Assembly: GCA_034440575.1 (NCBI GenBank)
Contig: JAOTOL010001331.1
Coordinates: 343,501-407,500, forward strand
Origin: Imbricaverruca yamaguchii
Lineage: Eukaryota > Arthropoda > Thecostraca > Neoverrucidae
Direction: 5' to 3'
DNA length: 64,000 nt
Position 1 is the stretch's first letter; each line of letters begins with the position of its first letter. This document shows positions 10,466 through 23,612 of this stretch, one piece after another. The notes under the pieces were generated by a model that was not told where the DNA came from, did not search any database, and saw only the letters and a list, made by a program, of their open reading frames with translations. The position numbers and the translations under genes are program-made.

Positions 10466-10860
10466 CAGGGTGGGAATTAAGGCACTTTTTAAGAGATTTC
10501 ATCTCTTAAAACATTTTTGCACTCCGAATTCATACTGGATAGAATGGGCTTCACATGCACTCCGACACAAACATGCAGAAGGAACAAATATACCACTAAA
10601 AACAAAGACAAGACTGAAGGAAATATCCACCAAACAGCATGTTATTCTACTTACGATTACCAAATAAACTAGCCACTTTTCGTACCATCAAACACCGCAT
10701 ACAGCTTCCCGGCACACACTCCCACACCCAAACACAACCACCAGAAATGTCCACAACAACGCGCCAGACCGTGCGCATGCGCACTTAAGAAAGTGCCCTC
10801 CGGTCGCTCCGAATTCGGCCGAGGCGTCTCCAGAAGAATGGTTTCGAGCCACCCTATAGT
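10466..10860 (-). repeat. Promoter-like dispersed repeat, copy 1 (partner at 49.3-49.7 kb)
   Basis: On the minus strand this 0.4-kb block closely matches 49300-49710 (+). Shared segments include 'ggagacgc.tcggccgaatt', 'tgcgcatgcgc', 'gatggtacgaaaagtg', 'cgtaagtagaataacatg' and 'ggtgggaattaaggcac'. Both copies carry an NRF-1-type palindrome followed about 100 bp later by a GTAAGT donor, so the block looks like a duplicated promoter with a first exon, or the 5' end of a transposon. Confidence 0.65.
10772..10783. promoter_or_regulatory. NRF-1 (alpha-Pal) palindrome
   Basis: TGCGCATGCGCA is a perfect match to the NRF-1 consensus. It lies in a CpG-rich stretch, and an equivalent site lies at 49398-49409 in the inverted partner copy. 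Confidence 0.55.
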
Positions 10861-11985
10861 GGGAAAAAGTGACATCTTTAAGAGTCGTCTTTCGGAGCCG
10901 CGGAGTGCACTGTTCAGAATTGGCTGCGTTGGTGTTTTCTGTTCTGAAATCTGGCTGACGACGAATCGAAGCAACGCAATTTTGTTATGGCGTCACAAAA
11001 GTTAGTAACTTTGAACGCATCGTTAATCGCGTGGTGCTAGAATGACACCACCTTGACGGGCGCGTGCTCGGCGAAGTTTTCTGTGGGAGGAAAGTTCATT
11101 GGTAGGTTTCTACTTGCAAATGGTATTCATGCGGTTGAGTTAGGTCGGTACGAGGTGGGTGCGTGCATTTAGGTGGACTATGGAGGCGAATTGTGAAACG
11201 TGAAGTAGCTTTGTTTCTTCTTTTTTTTCGCCTGGCCCAGTGTTGAAACTAGCGTAAACGTGAAGCACCTAGCATTGGCAATTATAGCGCCAACGCTCAC
11301 CTTTGTTCCTCGGCATCGGCACCGAACAAAGAAAAAATGTCATAGCGAGACGCAAACGAGCAAGCAAAGGGGCTATGTATGGTTATGCTTCTATGCCAAG
11401 TTCAACATTTATTCCCAAAAACATCCAACATTAAAAAAACAAAGGTAACAACAAACAGACTGGAGATTTGGGTTGTGGATTTTACTCTCCCTCCCTTGTG
11501 GGAGGGGGAAGCAAGATCTCGCCTATTATACCTAGAGTAACACAATTTTCAGGGTAGATGGATATGATGGTAGCCTCTATTGTGTGCAAATTTCATGACA
11601 TTAGGTCAATGGCTTCAAGGTAAAAAGAGGTCAAAATGTGACCTCATTTTACCTTATGGTGCCTTTACCTTATGACCTCAAATATGATGTGAACTTACAT
11701 CATATTTGACTTGTTTTGCATGGTTTACCTTGACAGCATTATTGGTTTCTGCAGTTGTTTAAATTCTCCTAAATTGGGATCAATGATGTTTTGAATATAA
11801 CTAATTATGTAAAATGCAAGTCAGTTTTGCAGTGGCAATTTGCTTGCCTGTCCAGTCACGTCACATTTGATCATTCCATGTCAATCCTTGGCAAGGATTG
11901 ACTTGAAGCAAGGATTCCTTGCTTCAACTAAACATTCCAGACATGAACTAAAAAAAGCTGATTAAACCTTAATATTAATAAGAAT
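10861..11985. other. Non-coding stretch, CpG-rich then AT-rich
   Basis: After the promoter-like repeat the sequence stays CpG-rich to about 11.2 kb; an ATG at 10987 opens only a short frame. From 11.45 kb it is AT-rich with small local duplications ('ggtcaaaatgtgacctcat', 'accttatgacctcaaatatg') and a small palindrome near 11885 ('tcaatccttggcaaggattga'). I see no gene. Confidence 0.5.
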
Positions 11986-11989
11986 TGGT

Positions 11990-12440
11990 TTTAATAAATA
12001 TTCTGAACTTTTTCAGAAAAAATGCTTCATGGTGAGAATAAAAGATTTCACAAATTGTTCTGTGTATTTTTTCTTAAACCATTTTATATTCCACTCTAGC
12101 ACCACTGGACATTTTGCAATCCTGCGGCCTACCGGCAAAACAGTGTGGGCGGCGACATTAACAGTGAATGGGCATAAAATTGTGTGGTGAACCAACCAAT
12201 AAACAAACAAACAACATTTTATATTCCAAAACCAACACAACTATAGTCAGCAAGTAACATCAGTTGATGCACAAGCATCCTACTCATGGGATGTGTTGTG
12301 AACATTTATTAGTTGTGTTTTGTGAGCATGTCAGATGTCAGAAGTGACAGGTATGGCTATGGGTATGTTATCATTTCCTCTACTGTTGCTCAGGAAGATG
12401 GCTTATAACCTCATCCTTCACTAATTTAACCACAGTGCCA
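11990..12440 (+). repeat. Old dispersed repeat, copy 1 (partner at 31.0-31.34 kb)
   Basis: Shared order of blocks with 31010-31340: 'attccaaaaccna', 'agtaacannntcagttg', 'catcngtgtcctact', 'gtgtgagcatgtc', 'gggtatg', 'gttatcatttnntctnctgttgct' and 'ggcttataac'. Neither copy codes. Copy 1 is split by the insertion at 12094-12214. Confidence 0.55.
12094..12214 (+). mobile_element. 5'-truncated LINE tail (121 bp) with target-site duplication
   Basis: It is flanked by a perfect 14-bp duplication 'cattttatattcca' (12080-12093 and 12215-12228). Its 5' half resembles the 3' UTR of the I-clade LINE just before its terminal hairpin ('tgcggcctac', 'acattaacagtgaatgggc'), and it ends in 'aaccaaccaataaacaaac'. 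The GCGCCC arm of the hairpin is decayed. Confidence 0.65.
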
Positions 12441-12889
12441 ATTTGTCATCAGGCAGTTATTCATTGGCTGTCATATTACATAGAGCTGTGTGCAGTCTGC
12501 ACATAAATGAGAAGGCATATTGCAGTTTGCTGATGGTTGTAAGTTCACTTCTACTTATTTTCAGCAGCATCAATAGTAAAATAAATTTCATGATTAAAAC
12601 TGATGTAAGAATTTGATTCTGTGGTTGCTTTTAATTTATACACATAATTATGCAGGATCTTCTCCCTCTGTCTTGGTCCTTAGAACACATGACCTGGGAG
12701 CAAATTTCTGCTGTAAAACTGACTACAGATGAAAGATTTGGTGTTTGACCTTGGGTCACATGTCAGCTATTTATCAGGGCAGTTACCAGAACCAGGCCAC
12801 CTGCCAGGCAGGTGGTGGCCTGGTACAATTAGATTCTCTAAGAAAGGGCTGAAATACATGAGTGAAGTATGAAAATGTTTAGGTTCACA

Positions 12890-14245
12890 ACAGGGATAAG
12901 TTATTTGTGAAATAGGGTGGAATATACCACTCTGAAAACCCAATCAACATCCTTGTCCAAGAAGTATTGACATCCTGATTCTTGATGCATGCTTATGTAG
13001 TCCTTGTGTTTCCTTGCACTATCAATAAGGAATGATGATACACAAACATTTTGCAATGCAATTTCAGGTGTTTATATGTGATGTGATATAGAGTATAATA
13101 CCAGTTTGTAGCATGGGTATGATTTTCTCTATCCAGAATATAGCTCTTCCTATATCATGAATCTGAAAACAACTAATAGGTACAGTCATAAATGCCTAAA
13201 CCATTTGTTTAAATTTGAGTCTGAAAGGTTTTAAAAGCATTTTAATGACACTAATTCCATGTAAAATTTTGACATCCTGCTGTGCTTGTTCCGATATGTT
13301 ACACCTAACAAAAAACAATTATTTTAATCCTGCATCCCACCCACCCTTTTTTCTGTTGTTAAAATTATTTGTCCCCTTCCAGAATTATTTGCAAGCATCA
13401 ACTCAATGTCCAGATGCATATGTCTCACACCCAAAATCCTGATTGCTTGTATTGTCACACAATACCAATCAACCTCAATGTAAACCTGTCATCCCATTCC
13501 ACAACTTATGCTAATTGAATTCAGTTCTGCACCACTTTCACAAGTCAATCAACAATACTTTCATTTAGTTTCATCCTACTTATTACTTCATTCCAATGTT
13601 CCAACACCTCACCAAGATGCAGCCAATTTGCATGGATCTAAAACAACACTAAGGGCGCTGCATGACCTCTGCAGTTGATGTGCCCCTAAACCCCAATAAC
13701 TAACTGACTAACTAAAACAACACTAAATCAGTGTCCAAAGATAACTGCTTGACTGTTGATGCCCTGACCCGAAGCATTTGGAGTTTGCCCTGTTTGCATT
13801 CTGGTGATGTCTGGTCAGAAGGTTGCCCTGGTTGCCCTGGCATCACATTGTGGTGATACCCATGGCAAGAAGTCTACAAAAGTGCATGAGGACCTGATGA
13901 ACATTAGTGATGCCTCTGGTCACCCTTTAAAAGAAGAACATGCAGAATTTTGACACAATTGTCTAGTGATGCCATTGCCCAGAATGACATCCTGGTTTCC
14001 ATGGCACAGTGAGAGATTATTTGACAAATAGGGTGTAATCTACCACTTTCCAAATGTTCAATTGACATTCTTCTGCAAGAAGTATCAACATCCTGCTCTT
14101 TGGAACCTACACCACAACCTCAAAGTTGAGTCTGGGGCATCAAAAGCTCTTTAAATGACACTAATTGTATGACAAATTTTGACATCCCACTGTGCTTGTT
14201 TGAACATCCCACACCTAATGAGGAACCATTATTTTAACCCTAGTT
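12890..14245 (+). repeat. Two diverged copies of one repeat (12890-13335, 14000-14245)
   Basis: Shared blocks in the same order: 'aaatagggtg.aat.taccact', 'caagaagtat..acatcctg', 'tttgagtctg', 'ttaatgacactaatt..atg', 'ttttgacatcc..ctgtgcttgtt' and 'aattattttaa'. Copy 1 carries about 220 bp of extra DNA in its middle. No coding capacity was seen. Confidence 0.6.
13653..13711 (+). mobile_element. Hairpin-tail retroposon, 59 bp, well preserved
   Basis: It starts exactly at GGGCGC, runs through 'tgcatgacctctgcagttga' and 'tgtgcccctaaaccccaat' to 'aactaactgactaa', and is flanked by a perfect 15-bp duplication 'ctaaaacaacactaa' (13638-13652, 13712-13726). This is the clearest copy on the plus strand. 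Confidence 0.85.
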
Positions 14246-14249
14246 CACA

Positions 14250-16440
14250 ACAACAAAACCAAGTTTTAAGTAGGCAGTAGCATGCAAAATTGCATGAAGC
14301 ACAGGACTATTATTTCAGTTTGTGTTTATGAGAACCTTACAAATGAATGAGTGGTTGCATTGACCTGTCATGAACTTGACCTGAGTTGACATTAGTGACC
14401 TAGCATGATCTTGAAACAATATAACATAATATATATAACAAAGAAGCTAGTATTGCTGTGAACACTTCTCTTGCTGATATGTTGGAAGTGCATCAGCACT
14501 GATTTTTGTGGTGTGATGATACAAAATGTTTTGACAGCCTTAAACTAAAAACAAATTTGCAGATTTGTGTTCTTGTTTTAAGCAATGCAGCAGACATTTC
14601 TAACCATGTATGCAAAGAGTGGCATATATCAACTGGTATAACCAGGAGTCATTTTTGAAGAATATGTTGGGTGGGCAGGTTTCCCCCATCTGCACAACAC
14701 ATTTTGCACACATTTGCCTCCATGATGCAGACAAAGATAGGTAGACAGACTTTGTTGAGGTCATCCACAATGGACTTGTGGCTATTATGACATCTCATGA
14801 AATAGATAAAACAACACAGCACAAAAGGTAAAAAAAGTGTGTTAAAATCACATAATAAAATAAAAATAAATGAAATACAGCAAGTTGAGCAGTCAATCAG
14901 TCTGGCACAGGTGGCACATCAAATAGGTACTCCAATAGGTGGTGACCAAAGATCGACAAAGGAAGTCATGTCAGCTCAGGTGGCAATTAGTTGTAAGTGT
15001 GTGGTGCTCTGGAACTAAAGTGCTACACATGTATAAATGAGTTTAGTTTGACTAGGATATTTTATTTTTGTGAAGACAAAAAATTATTGCAGACTTTTTC
15101 TGCAACGAGAGGTTAGTCTAGGTTAGATTTTGTTGCATTTTTATTATTTTTTAAACATTTATTTTCATACTGTTGTATGCTTTTCATTGTATATCTGAAC
15201 CAAAACAAATTTGTGTGGAGTTATCTTGCTCACAACCTGAAAAGTAAGCATTTGCACAGAAAATGAGTGGTCCTATCATCTTAGTCACCTTCATAAACTT
15301 TGTATTGGGAAGTTCAATTCCAAGCACTCATAAAACAATTGAAAGCACAAATTTACAAAAAAATTTATAGTTTTTCTTCAAGAACAGCTTAGGCTGCATA
15401 AACATTGCATTTGGAGGTTGCATCACACAAAAATGAATAGATCTTAATGCAAAGTTTACCATTTTTAAGTCTGCATTTGTTTTGTGTTTACCACAAAAAA
15501 GCCAATAGTGTATGTATGTGTGAGTGTATATGTATGAAGTAGGGGTCATAACCTCTGGCAAAATAAGTCCTGTTTTAAAAACAGCTGCAAACAATACATG
15601 CTTTTGTCCTATAATGATTTGTGCATAGCATATGTTGCCTAGCTCAAAATTTTCCTAAATGCATTTATAGTATTGTACCCTCATAGGCTAACAATACTTT
15701 TAAAAAGTGATCATCAAAATGATATTGTAGTGTTTATGGGAAGCATGAGCATTGTGCATTTTGCCCATTGAAAATATCTCCTTTCCTTGAGTACAAGGCA
15801 CACATGATCCAAAATGTGAAGTTTTTGCCATGGATGTCTCAAATTACAGTAGTGACCCCCACGCCCCCTACCTCTCACGCTTGCAAAGTATGAAAAGTGA
15901 TAGATATATGTAATGCTCATCTGCCTTAATACATGACAGATATGTCCATAGGACATGTTGTACCATGAAAACATTTTGCTTAAAACTGGTACATTTTGCT
16001 GCCTGGCTTAGTATCATATTTGATGTCATGTCATATTGTCGTATGTCATATTGTTAGTATCATATTCGATGTTGATGTCCTACTGGGGTAACATGGGACT
16101 GCCTATTCTGAGTAGAAACCAGCTGATAATGATATATAGCTTGTTTTATGAAGGTTAGCTTAAGGCTTACCTGAACATATGCCCTGCAAGTCTGAAGTGC
16201 TGCATGAGTTAGGAAACACCTGCTTCTCTTTTTCAGAATCCAGGAAAACAAATTGTAGGGCAGTGACTTGGTTTGTGAACCATAGTTTACTGTCTTGTGG
16301 TGGTGATGTAATTTTTCCTCCCCAGATGCCAATCCTTGTATTTGAGTACTTAAGGGTGAGATGCAAAGTGAGTTTGTCGAAAAGGACGTGATTTACTGAG
16401 ATGAGAAGTTGCTCTTCAAATATCATCATCTGAAAGCACT
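14250..16440. other. AT-rich non-coding stretch
   Basis: No gene, RNA or domain was seen. A diverged copy of the intronic repeat of 1.75 kb lies at about 15230-15330. The short frames have no domain and poor codon character. Confidence 0.5.
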
Positions 16441-16445
16441 GAAAT

Positions 16446-19400
16446 ATGGCACCACGAAAAAAAGAAAAAGTGCAACATGCTACATTTGCAATGCCATCCT
16501 TCGTAACGAGAAAAACTTGAGCAGACATTTCCATCCTCGCCATGCAAACGAACTTGGTTCGCTGGGCGGCAAACAAGGAAGGCGGTTGTCTCAGTATTTG
16601 TTGTTGATGTCGAAGAGAATTCGCTACAAGGCCTATACACAGGCATCAACAAAAAGCCTGCCACCTGTTGATAAGGAACAAGGGATTAGTGTGAGCGAAT
16701 CTACCAAATCAGCCATGCAAGATGTCATTCATGTGATGGAATCATCTGAATCTGATGGTCAAAAGGATGATTCATGTAATCCAGTGCATGGCGAGACGTC
16801 GCCCGAGGCGCATACATCCGGACTTGGCAAATTGCATGTAGCCGGTGTCTCGGACCGAAATTTACTTGGAAGTATTAATCCCTCACAGCATACCAATAGT
16901 CATCTGGCAGGCTATTCGACAGCCACACAGGTAGCTGATCTGGCCTTACCAAGTAGTCGCAAGGTGGGAGAAACAATTCCTCCACAGCCAGAAGTTATTG
17001 AACAACCATGTGATGCTGCTGAAGATTCTTCGACTAATCCTCGTGAGTTAATCCAGATGGTTGGCAGAACAACACAAACACAAACCAGTGATGAGGCTGC
17101 AGGAATTGGAACTATAAATTTGGATTTTTTTTGGCAAGTCTTCTGTGAATGCTAAAGATCAGATGGAAGCACATATTTCACACTTCACAGCATCCTAACA
17201 GAATTGTCGAAATTGCACACTGCTGTTAATGATCTGGGCAGCAGGCTGGCTCCCTCGGCCAGCAGGGACGCACCTACCGAAAACGAAAGCCGTGGCTGTA
17301 AATTGGATTGGGTTCTCAATAAAGATACCCTGCAGGGACCCTTTGGGTTTTGTTCTGTTTGCATGCAACAAAAATACTTTATTGCATCAAAACATGGAGC
17401 AGCAAAGGCACTTAATTGGGTTATATCTGGTGTGAAAATCACCAAACCGCATGTGTTCAAGTTTCGGTGTGTGAGACACGAGACAAGTGCTATGCATAAG
17501 GTAGCAAAGTCAAACCTTGCATTGATGAATGATTCCCAGAGACTAGACGCAAAAAGGCGGGAGCTCGACCGTTCTCTAACTAGAGATGTGCTGCGCATAG
17601 CATACTATGGGGTAATGAGAAACCATTCATACCGAGATTTTCAGCTTCTCATGCGGACATTGTTCACTTCTTTGGAGAACGGTCCAAACTTCAAGTTGAT
17701 AGAACGCAACGTTCACAGAAAAACGGCAGCTAGTGCCACAGATGTTTTCTTCAAATCATACTCTGGCATGCTGAACCATTTCCTTTGTTCAGCTAGTGTC
17801 GTCACAGGAAGAATGCGACACCTGCAATTGAGTGCAGATAAGGTGACTACAGGTAACATCACTCGACAGGTCATTAATGCCCGATTCATAGATGTGGATG
17901 GTAAACCGAAAGTGGTTAATCTCTCCATAGATGTAATCCGTAACCGTGCATCAGCTGAGGATCGAGAGCTGGGCATTCGCCACCAGTCAGATGCCATTGG
18001 CTGCTTTGAACACATCGTCAACACACTGAGTACTGTGATTCTTTCCTTGCATGATGATGACATCTCAAAGATGGTGTTGGCGTTGAGCACAGATAAAGAG
18101 GCAGTTTACGCTGGTGTGCATAGCGGCGTTGCTTCCCTTTGGAGGAAGAAATTTGGGAACAAAAAGTTTTTGCATCTAACTGATAGAGCCCACAAGGTAG
18201 AGAAGTTGCTGGATGCAGGATTGATGTGCTTTGACTGGGCGCGAGAAATGGTGAAGTCTCGTTTACCACATATTATAAATACATTCAGGAATTCTTCGAG
18301 GATGGAGCGACTGGCAAGGAGTGTGAATCCTGCCTTCAAAAAACTTCGTAACACTGTGGAAACTCGATTTTTGGAATACACATTCACCTCGCTCCAGTCC
18401 GTCATGAGTCAGCTCGGTGATATCATTATGGCAGTGGAAAATGCTGATCGTTTGCAGGCGAACGATCCATCTCGCTTGTCCACTTTACGGTACCTCTCTG
18501 ACCCAGATTTTGTGCCATCCTGCTTGGTGTTGATGTATACAATCCGGTGTGCTTTGAATATCAGCAAAAAGAGTCAAAAGATCACTATTCTGTGTGGGAT
18601 GATCGTGATGCGATCAGAGTTTCGCTGGAAGATACAGCAGCTGAAAATAAATCCCTTGACAAATGCTCTGCTTCGAAGGCATCGTTGTGAATATCACACG
18701 GGAAAATTTCAAGGTTTCGATCTGAATGAAACAAGGAGTATGGTAGCATCTCACACGCGACATAGCAGGGCATGCGATGAGACAGCCGTAATAGATTACG
18801 CGCTTGCATTTCAGAAGTCACTTGAGCGTCAGTTTGAAGTCGCGGACAGGCTCATTTCAGTGTTTGATGATTTTCTTGATGTGCATGAGGTAGAAACGAA
18901 TTTGGCCTCCGTATTTGATATCACCACATATCCACAAGACATGACTTACCTTCAAAGTTTTCAGAATCAGGAGTTTCTCGCTGTATGCGAGTATTTCAGT
19001 GATGATGGCTTATTGCATTTTCCAAAGAAGCACTGCTCAACTATGTGTGAACTAAGATATTGTGCATGTTTAGAAAATCAGTTCGTTATGTTCAAGAGCC
19101 GCGTGGTGGAGCGTATACGCTCATGCGAAAGCTGGTACATACGGCGTGGTAATGAAAAGAGCCTATGTGTAGCGAACGCTCTGGCGCATTTTCTAGTACC
19201 TGAACATAACCTACACCTGGAGATACCGGATGTAGTTGAGCTGATTGAAATTGCTTTGCTCTTGTCCCATTCACAATCGGATACAGAGAGAACCGGGAAA
19301 GTTTTGAAAGAAACATCTGAAGTACGCTTTTCTGGAAAATTTCATGATTGAAACCAGAGAGTCGGGATCGTTGTGCGAAAGAGATGTTCGTCAAATCTTT

Positions 19401-20154
19401 TGGGGTTCCAATAAACGAAGCTCCACTAGATGTGTTTCACCGGGTTTGGCTAAAAGAACACAGAGGGGTTTTGACACAGAAGCCGAAGCGAGCTTCAGGT
19501 TACATGAAACGTTTGACAAAATCACTCGTGCGCTTTGTAAAGTGTTCTGAGTTCGACGAATGCCTTCTGCAAATTAAACGAAGCATGTTCGAGGATGGTC
19601 ACCCTGAGGATGACTTGTCGCCTGAAGCCACACCTGCGCATTCTCTGACTAGAAGTGGTGACATATCCGATGCGGACGCGTCCACGTATTCAGACATTGA
19701 AACGTTGCCTAATAGTGGAACCATTTTACAGCGACAGAGCAAACAATTAAAGTTGGACAAATACTTTAAGAAGGTTGGAGATGCCTTTCTTCATGATGCA
19801 TCGTCTCAAGAGTCTTGTGAGTCTGTTACAGAAAATGTTCCGGTTTTCGGGTACGATGCATCGTCTGGAAACTCACAAATTGCACATAGTACGTCGAGCC
19901 CACAGCATAGCATTGCTGAATCGGTTGTTCGACCTTCAAAGCAGATGAAGTTAACATCATTAGTCAATGATTCAACAACAGACAACTGCTCGCTGGATCT
20001 TTATGTCTTTAGTTTCAATATGTCCCCAACAGACTTCCCGCAGTCAACTGGTGCACATGCTCTTTTCCGGTATCGCATAGCAATGAATGCATCACCAGCT
20101 ACGGTTCACTCGACGGTTGTAGCTGGAATATTATGTCGTCTTAATTTACAATGA
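16446..20154 (+). pseudogene. hAT-like transposase with N-terminal zinc finger, decayed
   Basis: Reading from the ATG at 16446 (MAPRKK) there is a one-base slip in an A-run, then a C2H2-type finger (CYICNA...HFHPRH), a Ser/Thr-rich linker, a stop at 17153 bracketed by two compensating slips, then about 715 codons to 19351. That section shows a Cys-rich segment (FCSVC), a catalytic-type D (LSADKVTT), a second D (LSTDKEAVYAGV) with DRAHKVEKL, and a C-terminal dimerisation-like motif (SHSQSDTERTGKVLKETSE). A further slip near 19350 leads into an acidic, serine-rich tail ending at 20154. The order matches KIAA1586-like/hAT transposases, which cut and paste with an RNase H-like fold. At least four frame lesions mean it is inactive unless sequencing errors explain them. 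Terminal repeats were not found. Confidence 0.62.
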
Positions 20155-20428
20155 TACCTAATATGTGGTGCAAAGTATTGGAGTAAAGTGGGGACGCAGC
20201 GTCCTAGATTTGTGTGGATTTCTGCCGATGGATTGGATACGTAATGCTTTTGGCATGATTTCAACGCAAATACGAATTGTTGCGCGTGATGCGAGCGACA
20301 TTGCCAACATTGCCATGCATTTCCAAAATCTTGCAGTTTGCGGAGTTCATGCCAACACCCGTTATATTCTCATTTTGATATTTGAAAGCATGGATACCCA
20401 GCACTGAGTATTTCTTCAGTGCTGGGTA

Positions 20429-20485
20429 GTTAGTTAGTTATTAGGGCTTAAGGGCGCATCGACTACATTGGTCATGTAGCGCCCA
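20429..20485 (-). mobile_element. Hairpin-tail retroposon, 57 bp, perfect duplication
   Basis: On the minus strand it reads TGGGCGCTACATGACCAATG then TAGTCGATGCGCCC and a TAACTAACTAAC tail. It is flanked by a perfect 14-bp duplication 'ttcagtgctgggta' (20415-20428, 20486-20499). The inner arms CTACAT/ATGTAG pair as well as the outer GGGCGC/GCGCCC. Confidence 0.88.
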
Positions 20486-20731
20486 TTCAGTGCTGGGTAT
20501 TCATTCTTCAGTACTTCTACGCGCCCCAGGAAAACACTGGTGAACGAGTCGCGATCTAGCCGTCTTGCTCATCGGTAGCACAGCCAGCACCCACATGGCG
20601 TCCAACGAGGAACGGCAGCGATGGGCAAATGGAAACACAACGTGGAAAGCGGTGGTGAGCGACAATATAATGGACGGGCGTCGGCGCCGGTAGTGACAGG
20701 TCACGGTCGATCTCCACGTGTCCGTCCATCG

Positions 20732-21077
20732 CGACGGCCGGCCACAGCCGCACCACCTCACGACGGCCGGCCACAGCCGCACCACCTCGTAACGGCCGGC
20801 CACAGCCGCACCACATCGCGACGGCCGGCCACAGTCGCACCACCTCGTAACGGCCGGCCACAGCCGCACCACATCGTAACGGCCGGCCACAGCCGCACCA
20901 CATCGTAACGGCCGGCCACAGCCGCACCACCTCGTGACGGCCGGCCATAGCCGCACCACATCGTAACGGCCGGCCACAGCCGCACCACATCGCGACGGCC
21001 GGCCACAGCCGCACCACATCGCGACGGCCGGCCACAGCCGCACCACATCGCGACGGCCGGCAGCAGCCGCACCACCA
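20732..21077 (+). repeat. 29-bp GC-rich minisatellite, about 12 copies
   Basis: Unit 'gacggccggccacagccgca' + 'ccacatcgc' with small variation at its edge ('atcgcg', 'atcgta', 'ctcgtg'). Every unit contains GGCCGGCC. Frames cross it on both strands only because the array lacks stops. Confidence 0.9.
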
Positions 21078-21079
21078 GC

Positions 21080-23600
21080 TATACCACTTGGCGCCTCCCA
21101 TCTCCAAGCTCTCCGTTCTGGTGGCGCCCTAATGGTGTGGCGAGCGTGCTGTGCGGGATCGTGAATCATGCAATGGCATGCAGTTCCCGTTCCGCTGAAC
21201 GCCGTCACTGCGCCACTCCGTCTCGTTCATCTTCGGCACCTGGTCCACAGGGCTCTAGTCCCGCATGCTGAAGGAGTCCATGCTGGCCCCCTGCCGAAGA
21301 ACGTTGGGTCAGCGGAACTCGCGCTGGAAATGAGCCTGCACGGCACCCCGGGGCAGGCTCAGGTCGGGCGGGCACGGGCCGGCCGGACTAGGTCCATTAG
21401 ACCAGGCCTGTATCAATAGAGTAGCGCAGCTCCTCGCGGATATGGGTACATAAAAGCGTGGCGAGTTGAACCATGCTATCCAAGTGCTGAAAATCGTTAT
21501 GTTCGGCTCCCCTGCCCTACGAAGAAAGGCGCTTTCATCACGCATATTACGTGCTGACTATATTGAGTTTTAACGTCGGTTAGCGGGTTCGAATCACCAA
21601 AAAAAAAAAAAAATGGGCTCCAGTGCACTCCGACTCCAGTCGACATGCCCTCCGACTCCAAACCCTGGAAGTAAGTTTCCCACTCTGCTGGTGAGTGGGA
21701 AGTGGAAATAATCAGATCCGTGCTGGGTTAGGTATGTGAACTGCAAAGCACTGACTTTTATTTGCATCAATTTGCTATTTTAGCACTTCAATATTACTTT
21801 ACTTTACCATCTGTGGTTGAGCCACATTTTTATGCCGTATGGTTATATATAAGCAAATTTGAAGCAAATGGGAAGCAAATTTGATAGCAAATTACCACAG
21901 AAAAAAAGGGAACATCTTGTCTAGGAAAAGCACAGAACAAAAATATACACAAATTCAACCCAACATGACCAAGGATGAAATAATTCAGGCCACTCAAAAT
22001 GCACCTTTGAAGCAACACACGGTCCACCAACAATCCAATCGGTCTGATGGCATTCCAGCAGGCCATAAAGTTCAGAAGGTAAATCTGGATGAATTTGTAA
22101 TCAGAACTACTAGGAGTGGAGCAGCCAAAGGAGCTAGGGGTCGAGGAAGGGATGCAAACAGTGATCAGTGATAGACACATATGCTTTCCCCATGAAATGG
22201 AACATAAAACTGGTGGATGGACTTATGAGTGTGTAATTAACTTAGGCATCAACCTACCCATGAACTGGATGGCACGTTCTGATCTGAAGCATTCCATGCT
22301 GATTATTGAGTCACAGCAGCTTTTGTGGAAGAAGTTTAGACTCACAAGCAATGAATTATTCCAAAGACACCCTTGGCCATACTCCCATTCATACTGCCAT
22401 TGTGCTATTGGTATGATGTGGGTTTATGGGAGTGAATGTGTGTGCTTGAAGTATGAAACCTGAAATGGTTTGCTTCCATGAAGCTCTTTAAACCTGTGGC
22501 ATCAGGGGTGCCAGTGCAATACTCCTGAGCACATTGTCAAATTATGGAGGACCAAACATCTGAGAGATGATGGTCAAACAAACAACAAATGCTTAGTGGT
22601 GCCCACTGGGCAAGCTTTGTCACATATAGGTACATGTTGTACCTGCCTGCCAAAGCTGGGTGCTTCCAATCTGAGCAGGCTTGTAATGGAGTTATGGATG
22701 TGCCATCTGTGTTCTGTATTTTATTGAGGTATTATTTGTATGCTTGTTTTCCTTTTGGGAAGTTGTATGCACACATCTTTGGTCGATGCATACAAAATTG
22801 AACCATTCCAGAGTATGATATGTGGAAATATTTCTCATAATTTGTGTGTGACTCACCTTACCCCTTTCACCTGGTTGCACCTAAATTTAGCTATATCTTC
22901 AATGGTATCAATAGATCAGCTGATATAAAATGAATCTAAATTAATGATGCCTTTGACTTGTTTTCTAAATGCCCACTGGACATCTCTTCTGTTTTTTTTT
23001 CTTCTCATTAATGTGCTATACAGGGCCTGCCATATCTTGGTGCCTGCATGAATGCCCAGTTGCCATGTGCTATACAGGGTTTATAGGCCACTACCCACCC
23101 TGGAACTACTTGATAACCATGAATGGTTGTGAGTACACGTTTGTTTACCGGGTAAGAGGCGGCCATGATTTTTGGTAGTGAGCTTAGATACTGTGTAGCA
23201 ATTACATTGACAATATAAGTTTTATATTGAAATAAAAAATATAATACTTGTTTAATCATCAATATTCCCACTAAATAAGTTTATTATAATCTAGCTGCAG
23301 TACATCACTGCATATTCTAACTTTTTTTTAGATATTATTTAACTTAATTATCATGCAAGCAGCAGCTGATGCAATTATTTTGATATGTTAGTACAATATA
23401 TATATTCATATGTTTAGGTATCCATCTGTTCTTGGTGAATAAATGAGAAAAAAATGTACCAATCCGTTTTGGGTATAGTACTAATTTATATGTAGATTAA
23501 TTAAATATACTGAATTAGCAGAATTTCTGTTCTGGCATCCCTGATTTTTTGGGTCCCCACGGACAGGACACGTTCTTGTCTGAAGTTGGATGGTGGTTTG
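21080..23600. other. Unassigned non-coding stretch
   Basis: A GC-rich start (to about 21.4 kb) gives way to AT-rich DNA. 'ggttcgaatcacc' followed by 14-15 A residues near 21588-21613 resembles a tRNA B box plus poly(A), but no A box is visible. A near duplication of 'tgtgctatacaggg' lies at about 23011 and 23067. No gene is supported. Confidence 0.4.
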
Positions 23601-23612
23601 AGGTGAGGGCTG

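Noticed and set aside
20501..21208. 235-codon minus-strand frame with VVRLWPAV repeats
   Set aside because: Generated by the 29-bp minisatellite.
21580..21615. tRNA or SINE from 'gggttcgaatc' + poly(A)
   Set aside because: Only a B-box-like string is present; no A box, no tRNA fold and no target duplication.
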